DNA of 64,000 nt from Adiantum capillus-veneris (lineage: Eukaryota; Streptophyta; Polypodiopsida; Polypodiales; Pteridaceae), in the NCBI GenBank assembly GCA_014529385.2, contig CM043960.1, positions 28,983,396 through 29,047,395 of the forward strand, read 5' to 3'. How positions within the stretch are numbered: the stretch's first letter is position 1; each line of letters starts with the position of its first letter. Shown one piece after another: positions 12,094 to 27,083 of the stretch. Both the position numbers and the translations under genes were made by a program. Under the pieces are notes generated by a model. It did no database searches. It was not told the origin of the DNA and saw nothing but the letters and a program-made list of their open reading frames with translations.

Positions 12094-13557
12094 TCAATCG
12101 TATTCCATAGCTTCAGTACACTCAGATCGCCAATGTCCATCCCCCAAACAGAAAAGGCATGTCTTGGGGCGATTAGGATCTCGGCCACCTCTTCCGTGAC
12201 CTCGTCCTCCCCCTTGACCCCGTCCTCCTGCTTGACCTTGCACAGGCGTCTCTGATGTATGAGCATGAGCCATCGCCACAGCAGGCTCTTGTCCCTGCCC
12301 TATCTGTGGTTGTTGCCAGGTAGAAGAGTCCCCTCGACTCCAACGACCCCGGCCATTGAAATAACATTCCACTGTATTATGAGTATTGGTCGTGCAAATC
12401 GCACACCACTTCTGATTCATTGCACATTCCTGAGCAGCATGGCCCGGATTCCGACATTGGGAACACCATATTTCCTTCAGACTTTTAGCCACTGCAGCCG
12501 ATTCCGTCGATCTGGATGATACACCTTTCCCGTGATGCTGGGATTTTTTCCGCGGTGTCTCCTCCAATTCTTTCCCCAAATCGCTGTTGCCTGAGTCCGA
12601 GGAATCAGATACTGCGGATTCCGACTCCGAACTATCACTGCCACTGTCCTGTGACTTCCGATGAGATTTCTTCCTGTCTTTCTTCTTTGACTTCTTTGGA
12701 TATTCCGTATCCTCTAAAGCCTCTCCTGCTACTACAGCCCTAGAAATTACAGTATCCAGTGGAGTAGTTACCTTATCCACTGTTGCCATAGCCGTTCTAA
12801 GATCCTTGTTGAGCCCCCGCAAAAAATAATCATTTAGCACTTCGGCTGCCGGCCTTTGTGCCTGAGGTACCCTCTGCAAAAGCATCCGAAATTTTGCAGC
12901 GTAATCCTCCACTGGCAATGACTTCTGCCGGAGCGTTCGAAGCTTCTCCAAATGTTGAGGGACTGTCTTTTCCGTTCGAAACCTTTGTAGAAACGCTATG
13001 GATCCGTCGGCATACGTCTGGTAATGGTCATCAGAGTATTCGGACAACCATTTTGCAACTTTCCCTGAGAGTGTAGATTCAAACACCAATTGTTGATGGA
13101 GAGGAATCACCACCCCAGGATGATTCAATCCATAAGCTTTATTGAATTGGCGCAAATGTGCATCTGGGTCTTCACTCGAAAGACCTCGAAACTGAGTATA
13201 CTTAATCTGAGGATGAGCCATCACCCCTTGCCCAACTATTCCTCCTCCTCCCAGGAAAAGCTGACGAGCACTAGGAGGTGGAGACAGTGGCGAAGATACC
13301 CCCGGACTGCTTACCGGAGATGGTGGTGGAGCAACTTGTGTGGGTGAGGGTGAACGTACGACAGGAGGACATGACTGACTGCGCGGAGTACGTCTCGCTC
13401 GCCACAACCGCCTACCACGCACTGGGCTTGGTGTTGGAGAGACAGATTCCTCAATCTGCTGTGAAGAAAAAACAAATTCATCTGAACCGCCTCTCCTCCG
13501 TCGTCTTCCTACAATTGGAACCACAGGGTCAGGCGGACCCCGCGACCTAGTGCGCAT
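12094..13557 (-). CDS. element 1 gag (capsid/nucleocapsid)
   Basis: 487 codons, intact. The ATG at 13557 lies only about 25 nt past the PBS, an unusually short leader. After a basic, Ser/Pro-rich N-terminus comes the retrotransposon gag core ('KVAKWLSEYSDDHYQTY' to 'YFLRGLNKDLRTAM', about residues 165-265), then a Lys/Ser-rich acidic stretch, and zinc knuckles 'CSQCRNPGHAAQEC' (about 371), an imperfect 'CAICTTNTHNTVEC' and 'CLFCLGDGHWRSEC' (about 468) with an RG-rich segment between them. It packages element RNA. The stop is TGA, in frame with protease. Confidence 0.93.
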   Translation of the reverse strand: MRTRSRGPPDPVVPIVGRRRRRGGSDEFVFSSQQIEESVSPTPSPVRGRRLWRARRTPRSQSCPPVVRSPSPTQVAPPPSPVSSPGVSSPLSPPPSARQLFLGGGGIVGQGVMAHPQIKYTQFRGLSSEDPDAHLRQFNKAYGLNHPGVVIPLHQQLVFESTLSGKVAKWLSEYSDDHYQTYADGSIAFLQRFRTEKTVPQHLEKLRTLRQKSLPVEDYAAKFRMLLQRVPQAQRPAAEVLNDYFLRGLNKDLRTAMATVDKVTTPLDTVISRAVVAGEALEDTEYPKKSKKKDRKKSHRKSQDSGSDSSESESAVSDSSDSGNSDLGKELEETPRKKSQHHGKGVSSRSTESAAVAKSLKEIWCSQCRNPGHAAQECAMNQKWCAICTTNTHNTVECYFNGRGRWSRGDSSTWQQPQIGQGQEPAVAMAHAHTSETPVQGQAGGRGQGGGRGHGRGGRDPNRPKTCLFCLGDGHWRSECTEAMEYD

Positions 13558-13581
13558 GCATATTCATCGCTGGCTATCCAT

Positions 13582-13599
13582 CACGCATCGTGGTCGCCA
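13582..13599 (-). promoter_or_regulatory. primer-binding site of element 1
   Basis: Two bases inside the 5' LTR the minus strand reads TGGCGACCACGATGCGTG. The leading TGG (complement of tRNA CCA) and the two-base gap are standard. I could not assign the tRNA. It is not the initiator-Met or Asp type. Confidence 0.75.
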
Positions 13600-13601
13600 G
13601 A

Positions 13602-13994
13602 TGTAATGGCTATTGCCCGCACTGGAGCAATAGGCATTACGGGAATGATTACCCGCAACTACATTCTATGAACATCAACATATAGAATGACAAGAAAAGG
13701 AAGTACACAGTACACAGGCACAGAACACCTCTTGCTTCATTCATGTATATTCCAGACTCAGAGTTACAATAGTAGAGGCCATGAATATCATAGAGATTGG
13801 TTAAGTTACATCAAAAGACAGGTATGCCCCTCCATATACAACCGCTGCTCCAGCGCAGATCGAGAACGGTGCACACACTCCTGTCCCATGATATCCCGTG
13901 AAGAACTGCCGCTACGGCCGCCACATACCGCATGACTCCTGATCCGCAGTGTCTAGAGGACCGAAGGACCGCATGTGCGGCTAATGCCGTAACA
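13602..13994 (-). repeat. 5' LTR of element 1
   Basis: 393 bp, TG...CA on the minus strand, near-identical to 5415-5815, followed outward by the target duplication ATAAA (13995-13999). It should contain the element promoter, but I see no strong TATA box. Confidence 0.95.
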
Positions 13995-14086
13995 ATAAAC
14001 TTGTTGTCCTTTTGCATAGTCCATAATTCACTTATGTTTTTGCCATATGTCAGTTGCAATAAATAAGTCTTTATCAGTTTCCATAA
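13995..14086. repeat. direct repeat copy B, right half
   Basis: Continues 5161-5414 after element 1: 'cataattcacttatgtttttgcc' here matches 'cataatttacttatgctttt' at 4662 in copy A. Begins with the second ATAAA. Confidence 0.8.
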
Positions 14087-14271
14087 CAACACCAAGATCT
14101 TCCAAACAATATGCTTGTTTTGAGCTTCTGCATGCTCTAGTTTGCATTGTGAGCATCAAGGAAAAAGGAAAAAATAAGAAAATAAGAAAAACAAAACCAA
14201 GAAATGAAAAACAAACAAAATAAAAGGCAAACATTTAGTGCTTACCAATGCTTGGAGGACATTGACATCAC

Positions 14272-16420
14272 ATGTACTTATGCTCTGGTCGAGTGCTAGA
14301 GTCTAAACAACTAGAGAGCACTTTGATTTGTGCAAGTACTCACTATCCACCCACATTAGGTTCTAGGTCTTCGGCTGGGACCCAAGGTAGTGCAATCCAA
14401 TACTTAAACTTTGTGGCTAGTGTCTCTTTCTTCGGCTACGATGTGATGGAGGGACACCTTATACCAAACCTTGAAAATCCAAATCAAAATGTGCCTATCT
14501 TGGCCCTACAACCCTGTGCTAGTGTGTTTAGTCACCTAATAGAAACATTTACTAGAGTCACTTGTTTAGAACATGTGGCTATTGAAGTAAACGAAGAAGG
14601 GGGGGAGATAGATTCATCTTTTACATCCCATGTAGACCTTGCACTCCCTAAGAGTGTCCATGTGGATATTCTACCCACTGTATTTACTAATGTCCCTACA
14701 AGGCTATCACCGTCTGAACTTCTATTACCTGATGTTAGGAATCTTGCAGACATGCAAGAATTTGAACGTTATGTGCAAGCGGTTAGATAGAATGAAATAG
14801 ACATCTTACGTAGAACAACACCGATGAATGAGGCAAAGGACCTTATGAAAACAACCATACCATTCGAGCAATCAAATTCTCCCAAATTAGTAGTCATTAA
14901 GAGTCAAACCATAGGGAGCCACAATACATCCACTTCAAAGGAAACCTCTAGCACACCAAATCCTAGAAGGGGTATTTCTCAATGGAAATTTGGAATATGA
15001 CCTACAAACTAAAACTTTGATCGACCCATATATGCACTACACACACCATGTGGGTTGGTTAGATGTCTTGCAATCGACATCTAGTGCCACCGGTCTAGAG
15101 GAGCACCTAGTGCCCCAATCTAACGGAGCAACAACAAATGGTCTGCGATGTCATCCATAGGATTGTCTAGTTGGAGAGGCAAAACAAGATATTAACATGC
15201 CTTTGATGGGTCTTATGAGATTCTTGGATATAGATAAGGCCAAACAATTGACCCTATCACAAATGGAGACTCCTTCAGTGAGCCCCATGGATCCCTCGTA
15301 TGTTGTTTAGCCTAGAGTCTCAATGTAGTTTGAGCCCACAAGCATTACCTTTTGTTTCCCAAACCTAGCTCAAAGTTCTTCTAGAAACTAGCCTACTCCG
15401 GTGATGAGTATGATGGAAAGTACACCCTTGACCTTGGTCATTTTTTACCTTATTTGTTAGTATTGCACGGCTACCTGGTAGTGTAGGGCCTACAATAGTA
15501 CTCACAAGTGTGCATCATCATATGTACCTATTGCCACTCATGCTCATGTAGCTTCTACACCCCCAATTATTCCAATGGCTTAAGCTCCATGAGCACATTA
15601 TTCTAACTCTTATTCAAGTGGAGCCATGCCAACTAATCATAACATGTCATGCCACATTTGCTATGATTAGGGCCACACATGTGAACTTTGGACCATCATG
15701 TGGCACAAAATTGTACCAAGCATGGGGCTTGAGGACCATGAGTATGCCAAGTCCAATGCCAACCCCCATTCCACATATAGTTTTGGGAGCACCTATACCT
15801 ACTATACCAGCTCATTTAGTTGATTTGGCAACATTTGCTCAAACTATCAATCGATCTATTGGACGGAGAATATGTGTAGTATACTTGAGAGAGAGCCTAG
15901 AAGCAAGGTGGTACAAAGTGGCCAAGCTCACACATAAATTTAACGCTGATGGAGACGTTAGAACTTAGAAAGCATATTGAAGTATTAAAATATGTATGTG
16001 ATTCCTTGAAGGAGCATAATGAGTTAGATAAATGTAAAGCCTTAAGATTGACCTTGAGAGAGAAGGTTGGAGATTGGTATAGGACCTTAAGGGTTGAAGA
16101 GTGCACACATTACCATAGTTTTAGGAGAGTGTTCTCAAAAGAGCACATACGAGAGGGTGTGCTTTGGGTAGCATCTCAATTCCAAAAAGCCAAACGAGAG
16201 GGGAGTTAGTAAGAGATTCTATTAGTTGTTTGAAACATGTAAATTGTCGTTGTACCCCAAAATGAGCATTTCAACAATAGGAAACTGCTCAATAGATTCA
16301 TTAGAGGGTTGCAACATGAGGATATCTACAATGGCCTATTTATTAGAGATGTCACTACTTGGGAAGAAATCACTACCAATGCAATCTAATTAGAAGACAA
16401 TTTAAAGATTGTAGGATAAA
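14272..16420 (+). pseudogene. family 2 gypsy gag relic
   Basis: Colinear with the gag at 56830 onward: 'MYLCSGRVLES' against 'MHLRSGRVLET' at the start; 'DLATFAQTINRSI' near 15818; 'KHIEVLKYVCDSLKEHN' near 15972; 'GDWYRTLRVEE' near 16069; and a final block near 16267-16350 matching 58800-58880. Open frames 14272-14790, 15618-15968 and 15949-16209 are pieces of it, broken by many stops and indels. Where the younger copy has TAG at 58690 this relic keeps TGG ('EGVLWVASQ'), so it preserves the ancestral Trp. Similarity stops near 16420, just before the LINE tail. Confidence 0.85.
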
Positions 16421-16440
16421 GGGTGCCTTCTGAACCAGTG

Positions 16441-17060
16441 TACTATCTCGCAAGCATCTCATGGAGAACATCTGGAAAGTGGCCATAGTTTATGAAGATA
16501 TATTTGTGGAAAGTAATGTGGGGTGCTCTATCGATGGGCATAAAGATCCAGGAAAGAGGAATTGGGTCTGATCAATGCTTGGGGTGCATGATAGCTAGTG
16601 AAGGTATGGCCCACCTATTCATGGAATGCCAGGAAATCAGAGGCTTGGCTGGGAAAATCTGCAAGTGGGTCCGAAGGACATGGTAGATCAGGTTCTTCAA
16701 GACTACTCAGTTCCTTGGTGGCGAGAAGAGGAGAAGTCTTGCTCTCCTTATCTGCACTCAAATTGTCGGGTACTTCGTCTTTCACCATATATGGCAAGTA
16801 AGGAACCACCGTGTGTTTGCAGGAGATCTTGATGTGGCAAGCTTCTCAGAGATTATATAAGAAAGCAGAGTGATGATCTATACGCTCAGAAGCAAGCAAG
16901 ACTCAAGAGACTAGTCTAGGGCCACCCATGCCGTATTGTCAACCTGCGGTGGTAAGTAAATGCCTTGAACTATAGTTCACCTACTTTGTGAAGCTGGTTA
17001 TGATTAGCCTCGGTGAGAGGCTTTAGACATCCAATTTGTAATCTTCAACATTTCAAGGCT
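16441..17060 (+). pseudogene. LINE (non-LTR retrotransposon) 3' end, zf-RVT domain
   Basis: The frame from 16492 reads 'KIYLWKVMWGALSMGIKI', 'CLGCMIASEGMAHLFMEC' (CxxC...HxxxxC) and then, after a TAG at 16684-16686, 'VGYFVFHHIWQVRNHRVFAG'. This is the zinc-binding region that ends plant LINE RT proteins, with its usual WxIWxxRNxxxF tail. The following 3' UTR contains 'ggtgagaggctttagacatc'. Only the 3' end is present, typical of 5'-truncated LINE insertion. No poly(A) tail is obvious. Confidence 0.8.
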
Positions 17061-17279
17061 CGGCTTAAGCTTGAGTTTGTTTTGTAATTTTGTTGCTATG
17101 ACTATACAATTCACTACAAATTGTGAGTTTTGCAAGGAAAAAAAAGATTCTCTTTCTCTCTCTCTCTCTCCTCATTAGTAATAGATCTTTACCTTGATTA
17201 TCTAACATGGATTTAAAGAAAGGAGCAACGCCAGCTATGCCATGTGGCCACATTTGATTGGCTTGCTATATGAGGATGT

Positions 17280-19500
<2,221 letters not shown>

Positions 19501-19550
19501 GGGATCCTGTGCCGACACACAGAAATTCACGATGATATTGTTAGTCTAAG

Positions 19551-19709
19551 GCTGCTGAAGAGATGGCATTATTAGTGAGAGATTGTTGTGCTTGGCAATG
19601 CCTTGGTCGATATGTATGTCCAATGTGGTGCGCTTTGTAAACCACGAAACTTCTTGAGGACCCTCTATCCAGAAGGTCGTCTCTTGGAGTGCATTGATTG
19701 CGAGATATG

Positions 19710-19789
<80 letters not shown>

Positions 19790-19960
19790 CGAAAGAGACA
19801 TGATGAAATTTACGATGATATTGCGAAAAATTGTTTTGATTAGCAATGCCTTGGTCGATATGTATGTTAAATGTGGTGCGGTTTGTAAACCACAAAACAA
19901 TCTTTGCCTAAGCCAATGTTTGGGTTTTTCCTTTAAAAAAATTGTTTAATAAAATCCCTA
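19551..19960 (+). pseudogene. PPR-repeat relics around a (CA)n tract
   Basis: Two short relics of the same PPR module flank about 38 CA units (19710-19786): 'LGNALVDMYVQCGALCKPRN' near 19592 and 'ISNALVDMYVKCGAVCKPQN' near 19845. The 'NALVDMYxKCG' phrase is characteristic of plant PPR proteins of the PLS type. Neither is part of an intact gene. Confidence 0.65.
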
Positions 19961-20499
19961 CTTCAAATTTTCGTACGGTGCATATCGACAATACTACATG
20001 CATGCTTGTTCCTTGAATCAAAATGTAAGAAAATGAAGCTAACAAACTATCGTCATTTTTATAAAAAAAAGATTTTACTAAAAAAACTAGCCCCTCTAAC
20101 ACTAGAGGAAAAGCATAAGTCCCCCTTCAACAGTGGAGGGGATAAAAGTGGCGGGGGAAAGGCACATTCCTTACGGTATTATAAAAAATGTGGAGAATTG
20201 TGGCAACTCCACACCATACTTATGTATGGTTTTTTTTCCCACAACACACCAGCATTCTGTGCATGATGTTTGCACAAAAAACACTAGCATTTTGCACGTG
20301 CATGCTGCTGTATTGTACGGTTTACTGCAACAAATAATTCCATGCTGTCGATTAACGCAAAGCTTTTGCATTGCCGTTTTTATTGAGAATCCATATTTAC
20401 TTAACATTCTGTCATTAATTGGTGATTTAGTGATCAAGGTTGCTCATCGATTATGCAATACTATGATGTTGTTGTTGAAAATCCAGGGATCAATTGATT

Positions 20500-21360
20500 G
20501 CTAGTATATTGTATAGCATTATCAATTTATCATTCCAAGTTTAGAGTTCGTTTTTGTGTACATATCAATTTAGTGTGTTGAGAAGAAAAGTGAAATTTTA
20601 TTTATGTACGTATCAATTTAGGGTATTAAGAAGAAAATTGAATTTTACTTCTGTTGTTGGGTAGATATGAAGGACTGTATGACTCTCCAAAAGCCTGATG
20701 ACTTCGACATCAATCGCCCTCTCAATTGCAAATGTCGTGCTCTCCCATTCACACACTATAGTCATCATCTCATTTGTGCAGGCCCCCGTCTTAAACTGTA
20801 AAATTGAATTTACTTCTGTTGTGGCGTAAATATAGAGACCTATATGACACTCCAAAGCCTGATCACTTCGACATCAATTGTCTTATTGGTTGCAAATGTC
20901 ATCATCTCTCGTTTGTGTACGTCCCCGTCTTGAACTGTAAAATTTATCACACACCAAAAGCATGATTACTTCGACACCAATCGTCCTCTCGATTGCAAAT
21001 GTCGTTGTCTCCCATCCAGACACACTGTGGTGATTGTCTCCTTTGTACACACCCCCATTTTAAATTGTAAAGTTGCATTTAGTTATAGAATTCCATTGTT
21101 TAACTTGTCGAGACTGCAAAGAAGATTTAGTATATTGTTTAGTATTATCAATTTATCGTTCCAAGTTTAGAGGTCGTTTTTGTGTACATATCAATTTAGG
21201 GTGTTAAGAAGAAAAGTGACCTTTTTTTTGTGTATATATCAATTTAGGGTATTAAGAAGAAAACTGAATTTTACTTATGTTGTTGGGTAGATGTGAACAA
21301 CTGTATGACTCTCCAAAAGCCTGATGACTTCGACATCAATCGTCCTCTCGATTGCACATT
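20500..21360. repeat. local duplicated and tandem repeats
   Basis: The block at about 20500-20715 ('tatcaatttatcattccaag' through 'gacttcgacatcaatcg') recurs at about 21133-21350. Between them three diverged units of about 140-170 bp share 'cttcgacatcaat...ttgcaaatgtc...gtctt.aa.tgtaaa'. No coding sense was found. Confidence 0.8.
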
Positions 21361-21871
21361 GGCTATCACTTTGACCCCCCATGTCGTTCTGCCTAACCAA
21401 GCCACTTTCTGTTAGTTCCCAATGTAGGAGCACAATTCCCATTAGTTGGTACCCTTAGCACGCCATCCAATGTGAAATAATTGCACTTCCTATTAGTTTG
21501 TACGTGGAGGGCCCGTCCTAGGTTACGAGCATGGATTTTGACCAAACATATTGCACTGCTTTATCAACTTTTTGATGTCATTTACAAAATTTATTTATAT
21601 GCATTAATTTATTGATTTCCATTCCCTCCTCCTTGTCAATACAGTACTTGTCATTGCTGCAAGAAATCTAGCTCCCCTTTTGAGCTCTGAAGTGATAAAT
21701 GCTCTCGCCAATACATCATAATGTCATTTCAATGGTTGTAGGTAAAATGCTTCCCGAACTAGTATGGGGGAGTTAGCTAATGGTTGAGCGTAAAGTTGTT
21801 GTGTAGGGTTAGATTTAATGTGAAATGTATACACTTTTGCAATAGATTACGTCTATAATGTATTTTTTTGA

Positions 21872-21909
<38 letters not shown>

Positions 21910-21933
21910 GGAAAGAGATAACAACCCTTTAAA

Positions 21934-22290
21934 TTAAATAAGGTCTCTTTTCTTTAGGTAATAGTATTTGTTAAAAGAAGACGGATTTTTGAAAAAAACA
22001 TTGTATCGATTTGGAGTAATCGATCTAAATTTCTTAATATAAAGTGTTTCTAAGTGATTTGCTTTGTCCTTTATTGTTGTTGAATCTATAATTTCGATAG
22101 TGAAATTTTTGTTGAACGGCTTGTATCTGCTAATGTCAGTTATCATGAATTTAGTAGGTTGTTTTTTATGTTGTAAAATCCTTCTTTTTAGATTATTCGT
22201 TTGTCCCATATATATTTTTTATTTATTATACATTGTAATTTATAAATAAAAATCTTACTTTCATTTTCTGGAGTTGTTGATTTTCGGGGA
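21934..22290 (-). pseudogene. GIY-YIG nuclease domain, frameshifted
   Basis: Minus-strand frames read 'FIYKLQCIINKKYI' (22188-22478 frame) and, shifted by one base inside a TATATA run near 22216, 'MGQTNNLKRRILQHKKQP' (from 22209). Together they match the GIY-YIG signature [GI]YK...YIGQTxNLKRR.QH, with a following helix and 'NHLETLYIKKF' supplying the conserved Glu region. The 91-residue frame ends at 21934. It is very AT-rich, like the Helitron at 36.8-40.4 kb. It could come from a Penelope-like element, a mobile intron or an unknown element. No RT is visible nearby. Confidence 0.7.
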
Positions 22291-22578
22291 GACTTTGCTT
22301 TTGTAAAAAGAAAACAATTACACTCTTTTAAAATGATTTTGTATGAACTTTTATGAGTTTTAATATAAATATATAAGGTATTTAAATATTTTAGAATATA
22401 GATTGTTATTTTAAAATTAACAATGGATTCACATTTAGGTGGAGAGAGAGAGAGAGAGAGAGAGATGTGAGAATGCATTATTTGACTATGTTGATAGATG
22501 ATTTAAAATATTATTGAACTTGTTGGTATTTGAGTAAAATGTGAATTTTTGGAGTAATAATTGTACCTTGAGACTCGT

Positions 22579-24090
22579 GGATGGAATCACCTATGTTTGC
22601 ACATTGGAGGAATGTGGCCTTATGCTACCTAACATGGTGTGGCAAGTAGGTTCTATGAACTGGATGCAAATGCCAAATGTGGTCCCATTATCAAAGCATT
22701 AGAACTTGTTAATGAGTTGTCTAGTGAAAATCTCGTCTCCTGGATGCGTTCATTGTAGGATATTCCCAACATGGCGATTGCAAGGAAGCACTACGATATT
22801 TTAACCAAATATGAAGGCAACAAATTTCTTCAAATGCAATCACCTATTCTTCCACCTTGAAGGGGTGTGGCCCTACACAACATCTTCATATGGGTGAGAG
22901 AACTCATGATGAGATTGCTAGCCAAGAGGTGTCGGACACACATGTGCCAAATGTGGTGCCCTTGTGAATGAACTTGATGAGCTCTTTGTACAAAATATTG
23001 TGTCTAGGAATGCAAGATATGCCCAACATGGTTGTGGCAAGAAAGCTCTGTGTTGTTTTCATCGGATGCAAAGGGAGGGGCTCTCTATAGATAGAATCAG
23101 TGCCCTACAAAGTGTGGCAAGGAAACTTCTCTAACCAGAAAAATTCCAAATATGGTGCCGCTATCAAAGCATGGAAAGTTCTATTGATGAGCTTTCTATC
23201 CAAAGTTACGTCTCTTGGAACCCATTCATTGCAGGATATGTACAACATAGGTGTTGCAAAGAACCTCCGGGTTGTTTTAACCGGATAGGAAGGAAAGTCC
23301 TTTCTCCAAATGCAATCACCTATGCTTGCACCTTGAGAGGTATGTGGACGATTTTCACATGCGTGAGAAAATTCATGATGAGATTGCTAATCAGGGGTTG
23401 TTGTAAAAACATGCTATGCTTGGCAATGCGTTGGTCTATATGTATGCCAGAAAGCATGTGCAATTACCTATGCTTTCACCTTGAAGGTGTGTGTCCTTAT
23501 GCTACTGAGCATGTTGTGGCAAGGAAGCGCTGAGAGGTTTTAAGCCCAACTTGGCTCTAACAAGGAAGATCTATACTACTTTCACCAGCTGCGAACAGAA
23601 GGTATCTCTCTAGATGCAATTGGCTATGCTTCCTACTTGAAGGACAAGGCATCTCTCTAGATGCTATCACCTATGGTTGCACCTTGAAGGCCTAAGGTCG
23701 AGATGTATACCAGATGTGGTGCGATTTTACCAAGGGTAGTGTCAGTAGGCGCAGGGTTGTTTCCACCTATGCTTGAACGTTGAAGGTGTGGCTCTCTCAT
23801 GTGCTGTCTAGTGAAAATCTCATCTCCTGGATGCATTCATTGTAGCATATTCCCAACATGGCTATTGCAAGGAAGCACTCGGATGTTTTAACCAGATATG
23901 AAGGAAAGTACTTTCTCCAAATGCAATCACCTATGCTTGCCCTTATGTTGCCCTACATAATGTGGCAAGGAAACTTCTCGAAACCAGAAAAATTCTAAAT
24001 TTGGTGCCGCTATCAAAGCATGGAAAGTTTTATTGATGAGCTTTATATCCAAAATTGCGTCTCTTGGAACACATTAATTGCAAGATGCCT
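22579..24090 (+). pseudogene. PPR gene relic (copy 1)
   Basis: Repeated phrases in shifting frames resemble plant PPR proteins: 'GYVQHRCCKEPPGCFNRIG' (23238), 'LSPNAITYACTLRGM' (23305), 'YSQHG..KEA..F' and 'SWNPFIAG'. Each copy of the module has stops and indels, and no frame exceeds about 120 codons. It is a multi-repeat PPR pseudogene, colinear with 46118-48060. Confidence 0.75.
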
Positions 24091-24482
24091 TCAAGGTGAA
24101 AGCATAGGTGATTGCATTTGCCACCTCCTTTGGCATCCATATAGACCAAGGCATTGCCACCCATCCGCATCGTTAGTCAGATGGGTCCGAGACCCCCATC
24201 CTTCCATACCAGCCATCTGGCCTCCCCGTTCCATGCTGCTCCCAATGAGCATCAGTTTCCAATTCCAAAGGACGAGCATAAAAAATAATCTAGGTTCCAC
24301 ATCCCAGCACCGCCAAGTAATGTCATTTTCGAACACACACTCGGCCCACACTTTGTCATATCCCTGCATCTCTTTCGGCTCTCTACTCTAGATACCACCT
24401 GTACATGCTATCGGGACCATTGAGGAGATCGCCCGCTGTATTGCAGGACACCTCGAGCAAAGGGACATCCATACAAGTGTGT

Positions 24483-25265
24483 TCATGACAGGACCTGCAC
24501 CCTCTTGCTCAATTGTATCCTAATGACAACCACTCCCGGAGGGTCCACTTTAGACCGTCTCGACACAGCAACTAAACCATAATAGGACTCAGAATCCCTT
24601 CTATTTAGAGTCTCCATAACCACAAGCATGACTTGATCATCGTGCATTTTTTTGTCGAAGGGACTTGCGCCTGACACGTTTCCATAACACAGACCTGGCT
24701 GTCCCGAGATTGAAATTACCAGCATCTGCATACCCTTGTCACGCATCTCTTCGTCGAAAGGGCTCGCGCTCGCTACTTTTCCATAAAACAGACCTTTGTC
24801 ACGCCTTTCCTGGTTTTGCCTGCGTAATATCCTTGGCTCACCCTTCAATACCACAGCTTGCCTTCTGTCAACCTGATATGGACAGGTTCCGGTGGTTTTA
24901 CCCGCGACCCCTGACCGCTGGCCTTCTTTGTCGATACCCATTCTGCTTCCCCTGCGCTCTCGCAAATAGTCTCCCACAAGGAGACCCGTACCGCCGGATA
25001 ACCTGAAAACGGCACCCCATGAGATGCCTCCAACAACCTTTCCTGCCCTTGATGCCCACAAGCCAAGAGTCACCTCCTGGCACTCCCCCCCACTTGCTTC
25101 ATTCGCACAGTACTCATTGTGTGAGTCTGGCTCGCAGGTCACCGATTTCCTTAGTTCTGTTTTTCTAAACACAGCACCATCATGCATAAATCGTTCAAAA
25201 GCCTCTCTCCACGAAAGATGCAAATAGAGGATGGTAATGAGGACAAAGTACAGGTGAGAGCACAT
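24483..25265 (-). CDS. hypothetical 260-residue protein in segmental duplication
   Basis: Open from an ATG at 25265. The first 20 residues are hydrophobic ('MCSHLYFVLITILYLHL'), possibly a signal peptide or anchor. Cys residues follow ('CEPDSHNEYC', 'GGECQEV'). Two similar modules, 'GLFYGKVASASPFDEEMRDK' and 'GLCYGNVSGASPFDKKMHDD', lie about 30 residues apart near the C-terminus. Copy 2 (48429-49210) has the same sequence broken by indels, so the frame may be open by chance or survive only here. I do not recognise it. Confidence 0.35.
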   Translation of the reverse strand: MCSHLYFVLITILYLHLSWREAFERFMHDGAVFRKTELRKSVTCEPDSHNEYCANEASGGECQEVTLGLWASRAGKVVGGISWGAVFRLSGGTGLLVGDYLRERRGSRMGIDKEGQRSGVAGKTTGTCPYQVDRRQAVVLKGEPRILRRQNQERRDKGLFYGKVASASPFDEEMRDKGMQMLVISISGQPGLCYGNVSGASPFDKKMHDDQVMLVVMETLNRRDSESYYGLVAVSRRSKVDPPGVVVIRIQLSKRVQVLS

Positions 25266-25369
25266 GTATGTAGCCTTCTGATTGAGATCTCACAATACTC
25301 ATAGCTTAGCACGCTAGTTGATTAAAGGGAAGATAGAACAGATTCTGAGGTTGTCACATTTGATTGGAA

Positions 25370-26840
<1,471 letters not shown>

Positions 26841-27083
26841 GGGACTTCTATAGTACACTGTATCTTCAACATCAGCTTAATCATCTACGGGCGTACAATC
26901 CTTAAGAAATCCATTCATTGTAGCCATTATCAGGCGGTTGTGCACTCCAAAGGAGGTGGTGACTCGTGGTTTGATATGGACACACCTATGCACTCATCGA
27001 AGGATTTCACACAAGATTATGCGAGTTGGTTGGTAAGTATAAGGGAAAAGACAAGAGGGGTCCGGTAATCGAGATGATCGACC

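Larger units (their letters stand above)
5415..13994 (-). mobile_element. element 1: Ty3/gypsy LTR retrotransposon with extra 3' ORF
   Basis: Complete 8.58-kb element read on the minus strand: 5' LTR 13602-13994, PBS, gag, protease, RT, RNase H, integrase, an additional reading frame of about 2 kb, then 3' LTR 5415-5815. The RT-RNaseH-integrase order places it in Ty3/gypsy. LTRs run TG...CA and are flanked by ATAAA. The LTRs differ at roughly a dozen sites plus a short indel, so insertion is fairly recent, yet pol carries several stops and frameshifts, so this copy is not autonomous. No chromodomain is visible after the integrase core. An extra ORF after pol recalls the Tat/Athila group, but assignment needs a tree. 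Confidence 0.93.
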
